A stretch of 64,000 nt of DNA. It comes from Perognathus longimembris pacificus (lineage: Eukaryota; Chordata; Mammalia; Rodentia; Heteromyidae). Both the position numbers and the translations under genes were made by a program. The stretch is taken from assembly GCF_023159225.1 (NCBI RefSeq), contig NC_063177.1, positions 15,338,673 to 15,402,672 on the forward strand, in the 5' to 3' direction. Under the pieces are notes generated by a model. The model did not search any database. It saw only the letters and a list, made by a program, of their open reading frames with translations, and was not told where the DNA came from. Below, in pieces: positions 33,535 through 45,460 of the stretch. Positions within the stretch are counted from its first letter, which is position 1, and every line of letters begins with the position of its first letter.

Positions 33535-35164
33535 ATTTATTATTACTTTATTATTTTTCAAATTTTTATTATCAAACTGATGTACAGAGAGGTTACAGTT
33601 TCATAGGTTAGGCATTGGATACATTTCTTGTACTGTTCGTTACCTTGTCCCTCATACCCCCCTCCCCCCTTCTCCTTTCCCTTCCCCCCCTGAGGTGTTC
33701 AGTTCACTTTCACCAAACAGTTTTGCAAGTATTGCTTTTGTAGTTGTTTGTCTTTTTATACCCTGTGTCTCTCAATTTTGGTATTCCTTTCAATTTCCTA
33801 GTTCCAATACCAGTATACACGGTTTCCAATATACTCAGATAAGATTACAGAGATAGTGTAGGTACAACCACAGGAAGGTGATACAAGAACATCATCAATA
33901 ATAGAAGCTACAGATACACATGGGACATTGAAAGTAGTTACAACTGTGATATAACAATTGTCTCCATAACATGGAGTTCATTTCACTTAGCATCATCTTA
34001 GGTGTTCATAAGGGTATAGCTATTGGGCCTTGTGATGCTCTGCTATGAGTTGCCTAAACCTGTACTAATTATTCCCAATAAAGGAGACCATAGAGTCTAT
34101 GTTTCTTTGGGTCTGGCTCACTTCACTTAGTATAATTTTTTCCAAGTCCTTCCATTTCCTTACAAATGGGACACTGTCATTATTTCTGAAAGAGGCATAA
34201 AATTCCATTGTGTATATGTACCACATTTTCCTGATCCATTCGTCTACTGAGGGGCATCTGGGTTGGTTCCAGATTCTCGCTATGACAAATTGTGCTGCAA
34301 TGAACATTGCTGTGCTGGTGGCATTACTGTGATTTTGTTTGTGGTCTTTTGGATAGATACCCAAAAGTGGGGCTGCTGGGACATAGTGGAGTTCTATATT
34401 TAGCCTTCTGAGGAATATCCATACTGCTTGCCAGAGTGGCTGAAACAGATTACATTCCCACCAACAATGAAGTAGGGTTCCCTTTTGGCCACACCCTTCC
34501 AACAATTGTTATTGTTAGTTTTCTTGGTATATGACATTCTTACTGGGGTGAGATGGAATCTCAATGTTTTTTTTTTTTTTTTTTTTTTTTTTTTGCCAGT
34601 CCTGGGGCTTGGACTCAGGGCCTGAGCACTGTCCCTGGCTTCTTTTTGCTCAAGGCTAGCACTCTGCCACTTGAGCCACAGCACCACTTCTGGCCATTTT
34701 CTGTATATGTGGTGCTGGGGAATCGAACCCAGGGCCTCATGTATACAAGGCAGGCACTCTTACCAGTAGGCCATATCCCCAGCCCCTCAATGTTGTTTTG
34801 ATTTGCATTTCTTTTATGGCCAGTGATGCAGAGCATTTTTTCATGTCTCTTGGCCATTCTCATTTCCTCATCAGAGAAGTCTCTTTGTAAGTCTTTAGCC
34901 TACTTGATGAGGGGGCTATTGGTGCTTTGCGGTTTTGTTTTGGAAGAAGGTAATTTTTTTAGTTATGCATATATTTTAGATATGAGGCCTTTGTCTGTTG
35001 AATGGCCAGTAAAGATCTTCTCCCAGTCTGTGGGCTTTGTGTTTATCTTGCGAGCTATGTCCTTTGCCATGCAGAAGCTCTGCTGTTTGATGCAGACCCA
35101 TTTGTCCAACCTTTCTTTGATTTGTAGCCTTTCTGGGTCTTTGTTAAGGATGGTCTTTGTTTAT
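33535..35164 (-). mobile_element. L1 3' UTR plus ORF2 3' part
   Basis: 3' UTR at 33545-34070. A 146-codon frame (34505-34065) then covers the ORF2 C terminus ([21 protein letters not shown] end). More ORF2 lies to 35164. Interrupted by the SINE at 34569. Truncated at the 5' end. Confidence 0.82.
34569..34785 (-). mobile_element. IDL-Geo SINE nested in L1
   Basis: CTCAATGTT flanks at 34560-34568 and 34786-34794. It has a long tail (27 T on the plus strand). Confidence 0.88.
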
Positions 35165-35340
35165 CTTACATTGAGCCACCATTGCATTCTTGGAATAAGG
35201 GCCTTGGGATATACTGGTTTCCTTTAACGTAGTGTCGGATTTGGTTTTATTGCACCTTTCAATTCAAAAATTATCTGGCAATTGTTGGACTTTGTCACAT
35301 GTTTCACTGATTTGGAAGTTAATTAAACCATTCAATATTT
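35165..35340 (-). mobile_element. Old L1 ORF2 fragment (right part)
   Basis: GAGCCACCATTGCATTCTTG is the complement of conserved ORF2 sequence. Older and more diverged than the L1 before it. Confidence 0.55.
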
Positions 35341-35344
35341 TTTT

Positions 35345-37640
35345 TGTTCTTATATGTCAGTCAATTTTGCATCACTGTAACAAAATACACAACCTGGACA
35401 ACTTAAAGGAGGAAAGATGTCTTTTAGCTCATAGTCAAAAATGTTGAGGTCCATGTTCACTTCACTCCATGTTGATGGCCTGATCATGAGGTTGTAAAGT
35501 GTGACAGAAGGGTAGGATGTACAAAAGCACATCTTTAACAGTGGCACTCTGTTTCAAAACATCAAATGCCTCCATGGGTAATTTTTTTCTCTATTTTCTT
35601 GTCAAACTTCCTCTGGGTAAAATTTCATACTTTTAAAATATTTCAAAACATTCAGTCTGATCTTTGATGGTTTTATGGATCCTCCAACCATCCTTCTTTA
35701 CCTCTCAAAAATGCAATCTCCACTGACACAGGGCCCCTTGGCAATCTTGTAAGCAATTGTGAGTAAGTATCCACCCACTTTCTGCTTCCTCCAATTTCCA
35801 TTCCACAGAGTATAATCAGGTGTGATCATACACTGAAATCAGCCAAAACACAGGCCTCTGAAGGAGTGTTTTAATGAGGTCCTCTAGGATCTAGACTCTC
35901 CTGTGATGAAGGACTTCTTAGGCCTCAGGGATAAGTAGAGTGAGAAATGTGGACTGGGGTGGCACAGACTTAGCTGATGACTGACTTACTTCAAATCCAT
36001 ACAAAGAATAAGCAGGAGGACCCTAGATATTCTGAGAAAATTGGGAAGAGGGCAAATGAGCCTTGGAGCCCTTCCAACATGAGAACTTTGATTTCCCAGG
36101 TCATATGGTGTTCTGTATGATGCCTTTCAGGTATGATATTTTTATCTTTTCCCATCTCTCTGTCTTCCAAGTTTTTCCACATTATACAAACACTATGATG
36201 GAAGTTCACCTTTTATACTTTTTATTAATGATATCAGTTGTTAGTACTGTTTAGTGTACATTCCCAAGATTATGTCATTTAACATAATGACACCTCTGTG
36301 AGGGAGGCATTTTATACAGAGGTTCTTACTGTTTTGTGGTAAAAAAAATACTTATGCAGCTTTAAAATACTCTGTATCACCCTCCCTCCCCAAGACATTT
36401 TGACCACATTTTCCTAATTTCTCTGCATAAGACATGCATTGTACAGTCTTCTCTCAGTACGGTCTATAGCCTATCAGTTATAGTTACCAAAGGTAAAATT
36501 TGAACCTTTATGTGTGTGTGAGGCAGTGGAGTGTGAAATTAGGTCCTCATGATTAAGCAGGTGCTCTACGACTTGAGCCATGCCTCCAATATTGAACTTT
36601 TACAGTGTGAGAATACACATCAAGCCCATAGAATCCAAACCAGGACTTGACACAGAGTAAGCAGGTGCTTCACATGCAAATTGTTTTTCACAGCACCTCC
36701 TTCTTCAGTCTGAGCACACACATCTACTAGAAGAGGGAGATGAGAAGCATTATCCAGGGAACAACCAAGGCTCAGGGTACCCAATAGTGTTATTGTCAGA
36801 AAGTGATGTCTCTGTTTTATGATGACTAATAAAACGTAGATTCTGCCATGGGTCGCCCTAAATTCCTAGGGAAGCACCATTCTAGAAGTCAGATATGTAA
36901 AATTTCATTGGTATGTAAAATTTACCATACTACAACACCTACACATTATGTACAGACATGATTAAAAAACTGGTAGTGTGTCCTGATTAAATATCATCAA
37001 CAAAATGAAAATTCCTGAAGTGGGCTCAGTTTCATCCCTTTAGGGGAGAGGCTTCCCAAGTGCCTTATCCCTAGTCTTCTCAGAGGCATCTGAGGTATGG
37101 AGATCTGGAAAGGAACTAGCATGATATCCTAAAGGTAGAAATAAACTGGAATGATGTCTTAAAGGGGAAAATTATTTCTTTCTCCCCATGTGACTCAGTT
37201 TGATTTTTTTCATCCAAGATTAGTGAATCACAAGAAAAGAAAATATTATACATATTGGATTATATGATTTATGTTTTGGATACACATTTTCATGAAACAG
37301 TAGCCACATTCATACACTATGCCAGGTGCTGGCCATGTTGCACACCTTAAAGCAGACAGGGCTTTTCTTGCATTTACAGTTTGGTGGAAAGTCAGCTATA
37401 AATTCAAGATTCAGATATATAGTGTTGTGGTATGTGACCAGGGCATAAACATAGAAGTAGGTCTACCCTCAGGAAAACAAGGAAGGCTTAGCTAAGTATC
37501 ACATAATTTATACCTGAAAGACAAGAAAGAGTAAGCATGGTAAAGCAGCGACAAAGGGAAGATGGAGGTAGGAGAGAGGAGTGGAAAATATGAACATTTT
37601 CTACATCAGAGGTGAGGCATCATGGGGACAGATAATTGTG
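35345..37640. other. Old duplicated flank unit, related to 59685-63200
   Basis: 35350-35560 resembles an old interspersed repeat also at 59690-59880. 35880-36400 and 37320-37570 align loosely with 60890-61430 and 62890-63180. No coding gene is seen. 36490-36600 has a weak tRNA-like SINE remnant (minus). Confidence 0.5.
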
Positions 37641-37664
37641 GAAGTGGGCATTTCCCATTTTCTA

Positions 37665-39260
37665 AATATTTTTTATTGTAAAGGTGATGTACAGAGACAT
37701 TACAGTTACTTAAGTGAGGTGGCAAGTACATTTCTTTGTGAATAGTGTCACCTCTTCCCACATTTCCCCTCAGGTTTTGGCCTCTCAATTCCAATCTCCC
37801 ACAAGTTGTTCAGTTAATTTTCATCATAGTGTTAGTGAGTATTATTGCTGAATTAGTTCACCCCTTGGCACACAATTTTTTAAATTTATTTATTAATTGA
37901 ACACAATTTTTTTGACAAGGTGTTGTGTAAAAAGGGTACAGTTACATAGTAGGGCAGTGTGTACATTTCTTGTGATATCTTATGCCCTGTTTTACTTTTC
38001 CTTCTCTAGGTCAGGTAGACATATATACAATATACAATGTATCAAGAACATATACAGTAGCCACGTGGCCAAGCCCAAGAAAATTCACCTAGGGCTTTAA
38101 ATGTAATGTCGATATTAGACAATATGTTGACAGTACTCTTATATGAGCATACATACATAGCTTTTGAGCTATTGTATTCCACTGAGAGGTCAATTTTTGA
38201 CCTTTATATGTTGAGTAGTTGTTTGGTTTTAGTTACATACTGTTGGGTCGCTGCCCCAATCCTGTGGGAAATACCATTTGACAAGCAGTTTTTGGTTTCA
38301 CAGACCTGGTCTCTACTGTCTCTCTGTCTCCCTTTCTTAACAGTCATATATCAGGGAGATCATGCCCCTTTGTTTTCTGTGTTCTAGGCTTGTCTTGCTC
38401 AACATTATTTGTTCGAGTTCTGACCATTTCCCTGCGAATAACAATATTGCACCATTCCTAATTGCTATGTAGTATTCCATTGTGTAAAGGTACCATATCT
38501 TTTGGATCCATTCATCTGTAGAGGGGCATCTTGGTTGTTTCCATATTTTGGCTTTTGTGAATTGTGCAGCAATAAACATGGATGTGCAGATGTCTTTTTG
38601 ATATATTGGGACCTGCTGTTCAGGATAGATGCCTAGGAGTGGTATGGCTGGGTCATAGGGTAGGTCATATTGAGCTTTTTGAGAAACCTCCATACTGTTC
38701 TCCAAAGTGGTTGTACTAATTTGCACTCCCACCAACAATGGAGAAGGGTTCCTCTTTCCCCGCACCCCCTCCAGCATTTGTTGTTGCCTGAGTTCAGAGT
38801 ATAGGCCATTCTAACTGGAGTGAGGTGGTATCTCAGGGTTGTTTTTATTTGCATTTCCTTTACTGGCAGGGATGTTGAACATTTCCTCATATGTTTCTTT
38901 GCCATTTTTATTTTTTCTCTTGTGAAGTCTCTCTTTAGCTCCTTTTCCCATTTCCTAATTGGTTTATTGGGCCTGGAGGGGCTTAGTTTTTTTAGTTCTC
39001 TGTAGATATTAGATATTAGATATTAGGCCTTTGTCTGTTGCTGTGCTGGTAAAGATCCTTTCCCATATGGTTGGCTGTCTTTCTATTTTGGTGGCTATGT
39101 CCTTAGCTGTGCAGAAACTTTTTAATTTGTAGTAGTCCCATTTGTCGAGTCTCTCCCCTATTTGTTGTGCCCCTGTTGGACCACCATTTTTGTGCTTCTG
39201 CTTACCCCACTCCAACTCAGATAAATTTATATACAAGACAAATGGAAAAAAATAACAATG
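37665..39260 (-). mobile_element. L1 3' UTR fragment split by another L1
   Basis: 37665-37870 is the usual host 3' UTR stretch. It resumes at about 39178 (CCACCATTTTTGTGCTTCTG, then CTCAGATAAATTTATATAC) after the nested L1. Confidence 0.75.
37873..39175 (-). mobile_element. 5'-truncated L1 nested in an L1 3' UTR
   Basis: The 3' UTR and ORF2 C-terminal part are a close copy of 12402-13680, including [18 protein letters not shown] and a 146-codon frame (38777-38337). Near-repeats TTGGCACACAATTTTT (37864-37879) and TTGGACCACCATTTTT (39178-39193) are the likely target duplication. Confidence 0.82.
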
Positions 39261-39479
39261 ACAAAAGGGGAAAAACAGAAATCATTTTCCTTTATCTTAA
39301 GAACTGGGAGCATGGAACTCTCAACAGGGTAATGTTGACCAAATCTGAAGAGATTGAATCTGAACAAGTGAAGGAGCTTCAAGAAAAGCTTCTTCCAGAC
39401 AATTACAGAGAATGCACGAGGATGTGGTGGCATACTCCTGTGATCAGACTGAGGTCCATGGCTACATAAGAAGATCTGG

Positions 39480-39620
39480 TCTCAAAAAATCCCCAAACAA
39501 TAACAAAAAGAAGAAGGAAGAGTGAAAGGAAAGAGGCAAGAAAAAGTGGAGAAAGGAATCAAGGAAAGAAAGTGAGAGAAAGGAAGAGAGGGTGTGGAAG
39601 AAGAAACAAGAAAGGAAAAA
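39480..39620. repeat. Purine-rich low-complexity tract
   Basis: Mostly GAAA/GGAA wording on the plus strand, with no unit of fixed length. Confidence 0.8.
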
Positions 39621-39984
39621 AGAGGACAAAAGTGGCAGAATCTACAGTTCTTTTAGATTAGATTAGATATGGAAAGATAGAAAAATGAATGGATGAAAGA
39701 AAATGTTAAGGTTTCTAACTTGAGCCTGGGTGCCTTTCAGTGAGATATGAATTGGGAAAAAGAAAGTGTAAGCCAGGAGCTTCATTATAGATCTATGAGC
39801 TGAAGGTAGTTCTGGTAAGTGGCTGGTGATAGGGTCTTATTGGTGATTAAAAGCTTTGTCTGTGATGTTCAGATGTTTATCTGTGCTCCAAGAATACTTT
39901 CATGGAGGTATCCATAAAAATGGGAGAACAGTACTTGGGGAAACAAAAGCCCCAGTGAAGATAGTGTTAGAAAGGAACTGATTG

Positions 39985-40612
39985 GAAAAAAATCACCTTA
40001 AGTGAAGCCACACCCAAAGAAACACAGGCTACATGCTTTTCCTCATTTGTAATAATTAGAATATGCCTATAAATCTATAAGTAAACCCAATGGATAGTGA
40101 AAGACAAAAATTACTCTTTGGCATGATTAAACAGGACTCTAAACATTCACAGTGAGACCAAAGAAAGATATTCTCAGGAGAGGATCACAATGGCTCAATA
40201 GCTATGTGCATACAATCATATAAAATAAGCTTCTCAAAATTAACTCCAAGGAAAGGAAACAGGCTGTTGTTTCAATTGTACTATTTGAGGTTCTTTTTTT
40301 CTTCTTGTTTTTCCCCCCTCTGGCCATTATTTTTTATTTCTGCACAATGTGTCTTGTATATAAGTTTATCTGATTTGGGGAGTGGAGGGGGAAGCACAGT
40401 AATGGTGGGACAAGGGGTGAGATAATTCAGCAGTGATACTCATTAGATACTATGTTGGAAATGAACTATACAAATTGGGAAGGGAGGAAGACTGGGAGGG
40501 GGGAAACTGAGAGAAAATGAGAGAGGGGTAATACTGTTAAAAAAGAAACATACTCATTATCTGACTTACATAACTGTAGCCCCTTTGTACATCACCTTAA
40601 AAAAAAAGAAGC
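39985..40612 (+). mobile_element. L1 3' end fragment (plus strand)
   Basis: ORF2 end and complete 3' UTR in sense (CACAGTGAGACCAAAGAAAG; GAGGGGTAATACTG), ending in a nine-A tail at about 40603-40611. Same family as the minus-strand 3' UTR remnants. Confidence 0.78.
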
Positions 40613-40886
40613 CAACTGCAATAATTAAGAATGGATGTCTGTGGAAGTATGGGATATCAGTGACACATAGAAAGTACTATATGTCAGTTTTACTAGACAA
40701 GGAAGAGTGAAAATTGTTAATCTACTGAGAAGTGAAGAAAATGAGATGCGACAGACTAAGTAAAGTGGCATGTTTTAGTTGTAGATAGCTTTTGTATAAT
40801 AAAAGTAACATAAATTGTTGCAGAACACCTAAAAGATCATGTCTCATACAAATGCATTAATATATAAATGAGTTTCTAAGAGACCA

Positions 40887-40904
40887 TATTATTTTCTCTT
40901 AAAG
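40887..40904 (+). other. Probable splice acceptor before OR copy B
   Basis: ATTATTTTCTCTTAAAG ends in AG at 40903-40904, 16 bases before the ATG, as in copy A. Confidence 0.6.
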
Positions 40905-40920
40905 GTCTTGGAGACAGAGC

Positions 40921-41865
40921 ATGTCAGGAAAGAACCAAACTATCATCTCAGAGTTCCTCCTCCTGGGCCTGCCCATCCAGCCAGAGCACCATAACCTGAT
41001 CTATGTCCTGCTCCTGACCATGTACCTCACCACTGTCCTAGGAAACTTCCTCATCATTGTCCTCATTAGACTGGACTCACACCTCCACACCCCCATGTAT
41101 TCTTTTCTCAGTAACTTATCCTTCTCTGACCTCTGCTTTTCCTCTGTAACAATGCCCAAATTGCTACAGAACATGAAGAGCCAAGTCCCAGCCATCCCCT
41201 TCGCAGGCTGCCTGACACAGATGTATTTCTTTCTGTTTTTTGGAGATCTTGAGAGCTTCCTTCTTGTGGCCATGGCCTATGACCGCTATGTGGCCATCTG
41301 CTTCCCCCTGCACTACACCAGCATCATGAGTCCCAAGCTGTGTGTGGGTTTGGTGGTGCTGTCCTGGGTGCTGACCACATTCCATGCCATGCTGCACACC
41401 CTGCTCATGGCCAGACTGTCATTTTGTGAGGACAATGTGATCCCTCACTTTTTCTGTGATATGGCTGCTCTGCTGAAGGTATCTTGCTCTGACACTCGTG
41501 TCAATGAGTTGGTAATATTTATCACCGGAGGCATCATTCTTGTGATCCCATTTGTACTCATTACTGTTTCCTATGCCAGAATTGTGTCCTCTATTCTTAA
41601 GGTCCCTTCTTCTGGAGGCATCCGTAAAGCCTTCTCAACTTGTGGTTCTCATCTGATGGTGGTGTCCCTGTTCTATGGGACTGTCATTGGTCTCTATTTA
41701 TGTCCATCAGGGGGTAACTCTATTGTGAAGGAGACTGCCATGGCGATGATGTACACGGTGGTGACCCCCATGCTGAACCCCTTCATCTACAGCCTGAGGA
41801 ACAGAGACATGAAGGGAGCCCTGGGAAGGGTCTTTTGTAAGAAGAGGATTTCCTTCTTCATATGA
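40921..41865 (+). CDS. OR1E-like: Olfactory receptor, OR1E-type, intact (copy B)
   Basis: This is the second intact receptor: 314 residues, same start context, landmarks and stop as copy A. Differences from copy A are F31L, A108G, I133T, L187V, A188S, H193R, M202T, R227K, V231S, R232G, V246M and V273A. Four of the twelve (187, 188, 193, 202) fall in the second extracellular loop and start of TM5, a region that contributes to odorant contact in ORs. Three fall in the third intracellular loop. All conserved cysteines, [12 protein letters not shown] and NPFIY are unchanged, so both should fold and couple. Role and location are as for copy A. It is part of the 40783-55623 duplication. Distinct odorant tuning is inference only. 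Confidence 0.96.
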   Translation: MSGKNQTIISEFLLLGLPIQPEHHNLIYVLLLTMYLTTVLGNFLIIVLIRLDSHLHTPMYSFLSNLSFSDLCFSSVTMPKLLQNMKSQVPAIPFAGCLTQMYFFLFFGDLESFLLVAMAYDRYVAICFPLHYTSIMSPKLCVGLVVLSWVLTTFHAMLHTLLMARLSFCEDNVIPHFFCDMAALLKVSCSDTRVNELVIFITGGIILVIPFVLITVSYARIVSSILKVPSSGGIRKAFSTCGSHLMVVSLFYGTVIGLYLCPSGGNSIVKETAMAMMYTVVTPMLNPFIYSLRNRDMKGALGRVFCKKRISFFI

Positions 41866-41966
41866 TTGTAATACTTGGGATTTTAAAATCTTTTTTTTCC
41901 AGTAGCGATTTTGATAGTTGAATGATATTTCACACTTCCTTCTGCTCACTACCAAACATTCTATTC

Positions 41967-41992
41967 AATAAAAACACACAACTATCAATAAA
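41967..41992 (+). terminator. Candidate polyadenylation signals of OR copy B
   Basis: AATAAA at 41967-41972 and 41987-41992, conserved with copy A. Confidence 0.45.
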
Positions 41993-42429
41993 TGAGAAGG
42001 TTGTCATAGGGATATCTATTTGATGGCATAGAGGTTCTAGTAACTATTTAGGTCACTTTAACTATTTATTAACTCAACTGATTATGGAAGTCATACCATA
42101 AAATAATATTTTAATTACTGGCACATTTTAACTATGCAATGGGCAGTCACTGTAAACTTTTTAACTGAAGTTTTGGTCCCTATGTTTTTCATCACTAATT
42201 TATCACATGTTATTTTTATTTTCTGTATGAGACTGGGACTCAAACGTGGTATCTGATGCTTTTGCTCTACCACCTGAGCCTTACTTCCAAACCCCTCATG
42301 TTTGTTTTTTTTTTTTTAACGCATCAACTTTCTCCTATACTTGTAACTGTGTACTCCCATCTTAATTCTGAATAAGAGTTAAATATTGTGGTGCTTTGCT
42401 CACCCTTCTAACTTTTCTTCTGTATAAGT

Positions 42430-42800
42430 TTTTTTATTTAATTTTATCACAAAGGGGTTACAGTTACATAAGTCATGTAAAAAGTACATTCCTTTTTAGA
42501 CAAGGTCACCCCTCACTCTGTTTTTCCTTCCTGTCCCAACCACAAGTTGTATAGTTCATTTTCAAGTGTCTAGTGAGTACCACTGCTGCATTTTTTAACT
42601 CTTTGTCCTTCCATTTTTGTGCCCCCTGCTTGCTCCCCAAAAGACAAATGAACAAACAAACCAAAAAAAATCAGAAGCAAAGAAAAACCTCATTTTCTAA
42701 AGCTCATTTCTACAAATATTACTTTATGTGATCAGATACACATAGGCATTGTGCTTTTGTGTTCCTCTCCTAAGTTGCAGAAAACATGTTATAATAAATT
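42430..42800 (-). mobile_element. L1 3' UTR fragment (copy of 1632-2045)
   Basis: Same remnant as in copy A, with a shorter A-rich/GAAA tract, so that tract changed length after the duplication. Confidence 0.75.
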
Positions 42801-44025
42801 TTGTCTGATGTGATGAGGTTTGATGATTGCCTCTGGCTATTGGACAATTTGTCTCAGTTTAATAAATTCATCTCAGCATTCCTGATTGCCCATACACTTG
42901 CTTGCCTTCTCTTTATCTTTCAAAATGATTGTAAGGTCTTTCGCATTCTCTTGCTAATTTAAATAGCCTTTTAAATATATTTATAAAAATCATTACTGAC
43001 CTTTCAGGGTTAGTGTTCACATGATTATAATTCTTAGCCTGTATTATATATCCTTTGTTTCATGTATGGTCTTTTTCTTTTACCTGATTTAAATTTGTAA
43101 ATGAAGGTTACACATTGTTATACTGTAGTAACTTAGCTTGTATTTACCTGGGAGCTGAGTCATTCGAGTCTTAAAAGCTGTTCCCTTAAGTGGAAGAAGC
43201 AAGTCTGCTTACCTCACTCTTCAACAATCTTTTGCTTCCTTAGTTTTTTCACATTTATTGATAGAATTTGCCATCAGTATCATATTGTACATTGATGATT
43301 ATTACAAAAAGGGAATGATCTTGTTTTGATGTTGAAGTTTGAAAGGTGTGCCAACATTTCAGTGTGTGTTGAGTGTGTTTAATATCTCAGGCTATTTGAA
43401 TAGTTTCTTCTCATTTTCCCCAATCTCAGAAATAGATTAGCCATTCATTACTCACCCTTAGCTGCCTATATATCATTGTCTAAGTTGCAATCCTCAGTCC
43501 ATTTGTATTCTTCTTGCTCCCTCCAAGGGATGGCACCTAAACTCATGATCTCATTCTTTTCTAATGTGATGCCAACTACATCTCTGCAATCTTGACCTTC
43601 TCCAGTGCTCAGTTTTCATCATTTCCCTTTTTATCATGATATATTAATTGTACAAGGTAGGGAATTCTTTATGACATTTCCAGACATGCCTAAGATATAT
43701 TTTGATCATGCTCACTCCTCTATTATTCTTTTATATCCCAACCCTTTATCCTTTCCTTTTCCACATTTTTACTAGGCCTCTTTTTAACTTTTATCTTCTT
43801 TCTTTTTCCCCCTGCCTTCCACAAGGGAGAAACACACAATATTTGTCTTCGTGAAACTGGATTATTTTACTTACCCTGACGTTCTCTAGTTTCATCCATT
43901 ATTATGTAAATAACATAATGTCTAGGGCCCTTTTAGCTATGGGTTCAGACAAAAACAAAATAATTTATATGTAACTATTATGAAAATTAAGGGGTGTGTT
44001 AAAGTTTAGAGATAGAATTATGCCA

Positions 44026-44253
44026 GGCCATAGTGACTCATGTATGTAATTCTAGCTATTTTCAGGAGACTGAGATTTGAAGATTGCATTTCAAAGCTTG
44101 TTCGACAGGAAAGACTGTGAGACTCTTATCTCCACTTAACTACCATAAAACCAGAATTGGACCTATGGCCCAAAATAGTAGAGTGGTAGCCTTGAGTAGG
44201 AAAGCTCAGGGACAGTGCCTAGGCCCTGACTTCAAGACCCAGGAACAATTATA
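44026..44253 (+). mobile_element. Chimeric 7SL-Geo SINE with target-site duplication
   Basis: AGAGATAGAATTATGCCA (44008-44025) and AGAGATAAAATTATGCCA (44254-44271) flank it, with one mismatch in 18. Both halves are present and diverged. Confidence 0.85.
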
Positions 44254-44456
44254 AGAGATAAAATTATGCCATATTTTGGTCAGAAAGAACATATAGGAGG
44301 TATTATGAGACTGTTATATTTGACATTAAATAATATTCAAAGAATATGAAACACTCTGTAAAAATGCTACAGTCAAAGCAGTATTACACATAAAATGATA
44401 AAATCCTGGAATGAGTTAAGAATGTAAGGAGTAACAGTATGGTGTGTTGTTTTTTT

Positions 44457-44643
44457 TCCAATTTTTTCCTCAAGGCTAGCACTCTACCACTCGAGCCACA
44501 GCTACATGTTTTGCTTTTTGGTGGTTAATTGGAGGTAAGAATCTCATAATTTTACCTGCCTGAGCTAGCTTTGAACTGTGATCTTCAGCTTCTTCAGTAG
44601 TTGGGATTGTAGGCATGATGGCAAGAGCCACCAGCACCTGGTG
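44457..44643 (-). mobile_element. Chimeric 7SL-Geo SINE, partial
   Basis: TCAAGGCTAGCACTCTACCA and then GGTTAATTGGAGGTAAGA to GAGCCACCAGCACC. The tail end of the Geo half is missing. Confidence 0.7.
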
Positions 44644-44866
44644 ACAGTAAGCCTTACACTATATTACTAAGGATTATCTAGGCAAGACAAAGAGGAAGGC
44701 TAGTGAGGTGATCTAATTCTCTATTCAATTATGCAGCTAAATTTCCTTTTTTATGTACTGGTCAATTATTTAATAGCTGCTCTCATGGTGAAAGACTACA
44801 ATAACATTCCAATACCACCATCATCATTGATTGGATAAAATCACATAAAAATATCAAGTATTACCA

Positions 44867-45460
44867 TCATAAACAGAAAAATATTTTACTGTTAGAATTG
44901 ATTTTTTGCAGGGCCCCTTTCATGTCTCTGTTCCTCAGGCTGTAGATGAAGGGGTTCAGCATGGGAGTCCCTACCTGGGGCATCATCACCATGACAGTTT
45001 CCTTCACTGTAGAATTATTAGCTGATGAATATAAGTAGAGATCAATAACTGATTCATAGAATACTGACACCATGGACACCAACAGAGACAGAGCAGGGCC
45101 ACAGGTTAAGACTTTGTAGGTATCCTGAGGGACCTTGAAGATGGAGGAGACAATTCTTACATAGGAATGGGATGACTTCAGCAAGCCTGCCCACCAGAAA
45201 CATCTCAAAGTCAACTCACTGACATGACTGTGCGCAAACCAGCCTTACAGAATTGGGGGATTCTTTGTTGTGTTCATAGAAAAGATGATGTGGCCATGAG
45301 TATGTGCACTACTAGTACTGGCATAGAAGATGGTTAGCACCTAGGACAGCACCATATTACTCCATCTCTCCCCTTTCCCCCTACCTGTCCCTGAATACAA
45401 CTTGAGCCTTATGATGCTGGTGTCATACAGTGAGAAGCAAATGGCCACATAGCAGTCATA
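44867..45460 (-). pseudogene. OR pseudogene, 5'-truncated (copy B)
   Basis: Inverted counterpart of 6065-6652, with the same truncation at the TM3 motif. A 115-codon frame (45214-44867) covers TM5 to the stop, with [20 protein letters not shown]. The TAA seen in copy A is TAC-type sense here (DLYLYSS). Upstream parts remain out of frame. Confidence 0.92.

Larger units (their letters stand above)
40783..43610 (+). other. Duplication block B1, direct copy of 1-2868
   Basis: Starts with GTAGATAGCTTTTGTATAAT, as at position 1, and includes the OR and the L1 remnant (42430-42800). It diverges from copy A after GACCTTCTCCA (43610). Confidence 0.9.
43611..44866. other. Copy-B-specific DNA between blocks B1 and B2
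   Basis: Not in copy A. 43611-44007 is AT-rich with no feature recognised. Two SINEs follow. 44660-44866 resembles the 3' flank of the OR pseudogene at 11006 (ATAACATTCCAATA), so copy B seems to keep the natural 3' flank of the truncated OR. Confidence 0.6.
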
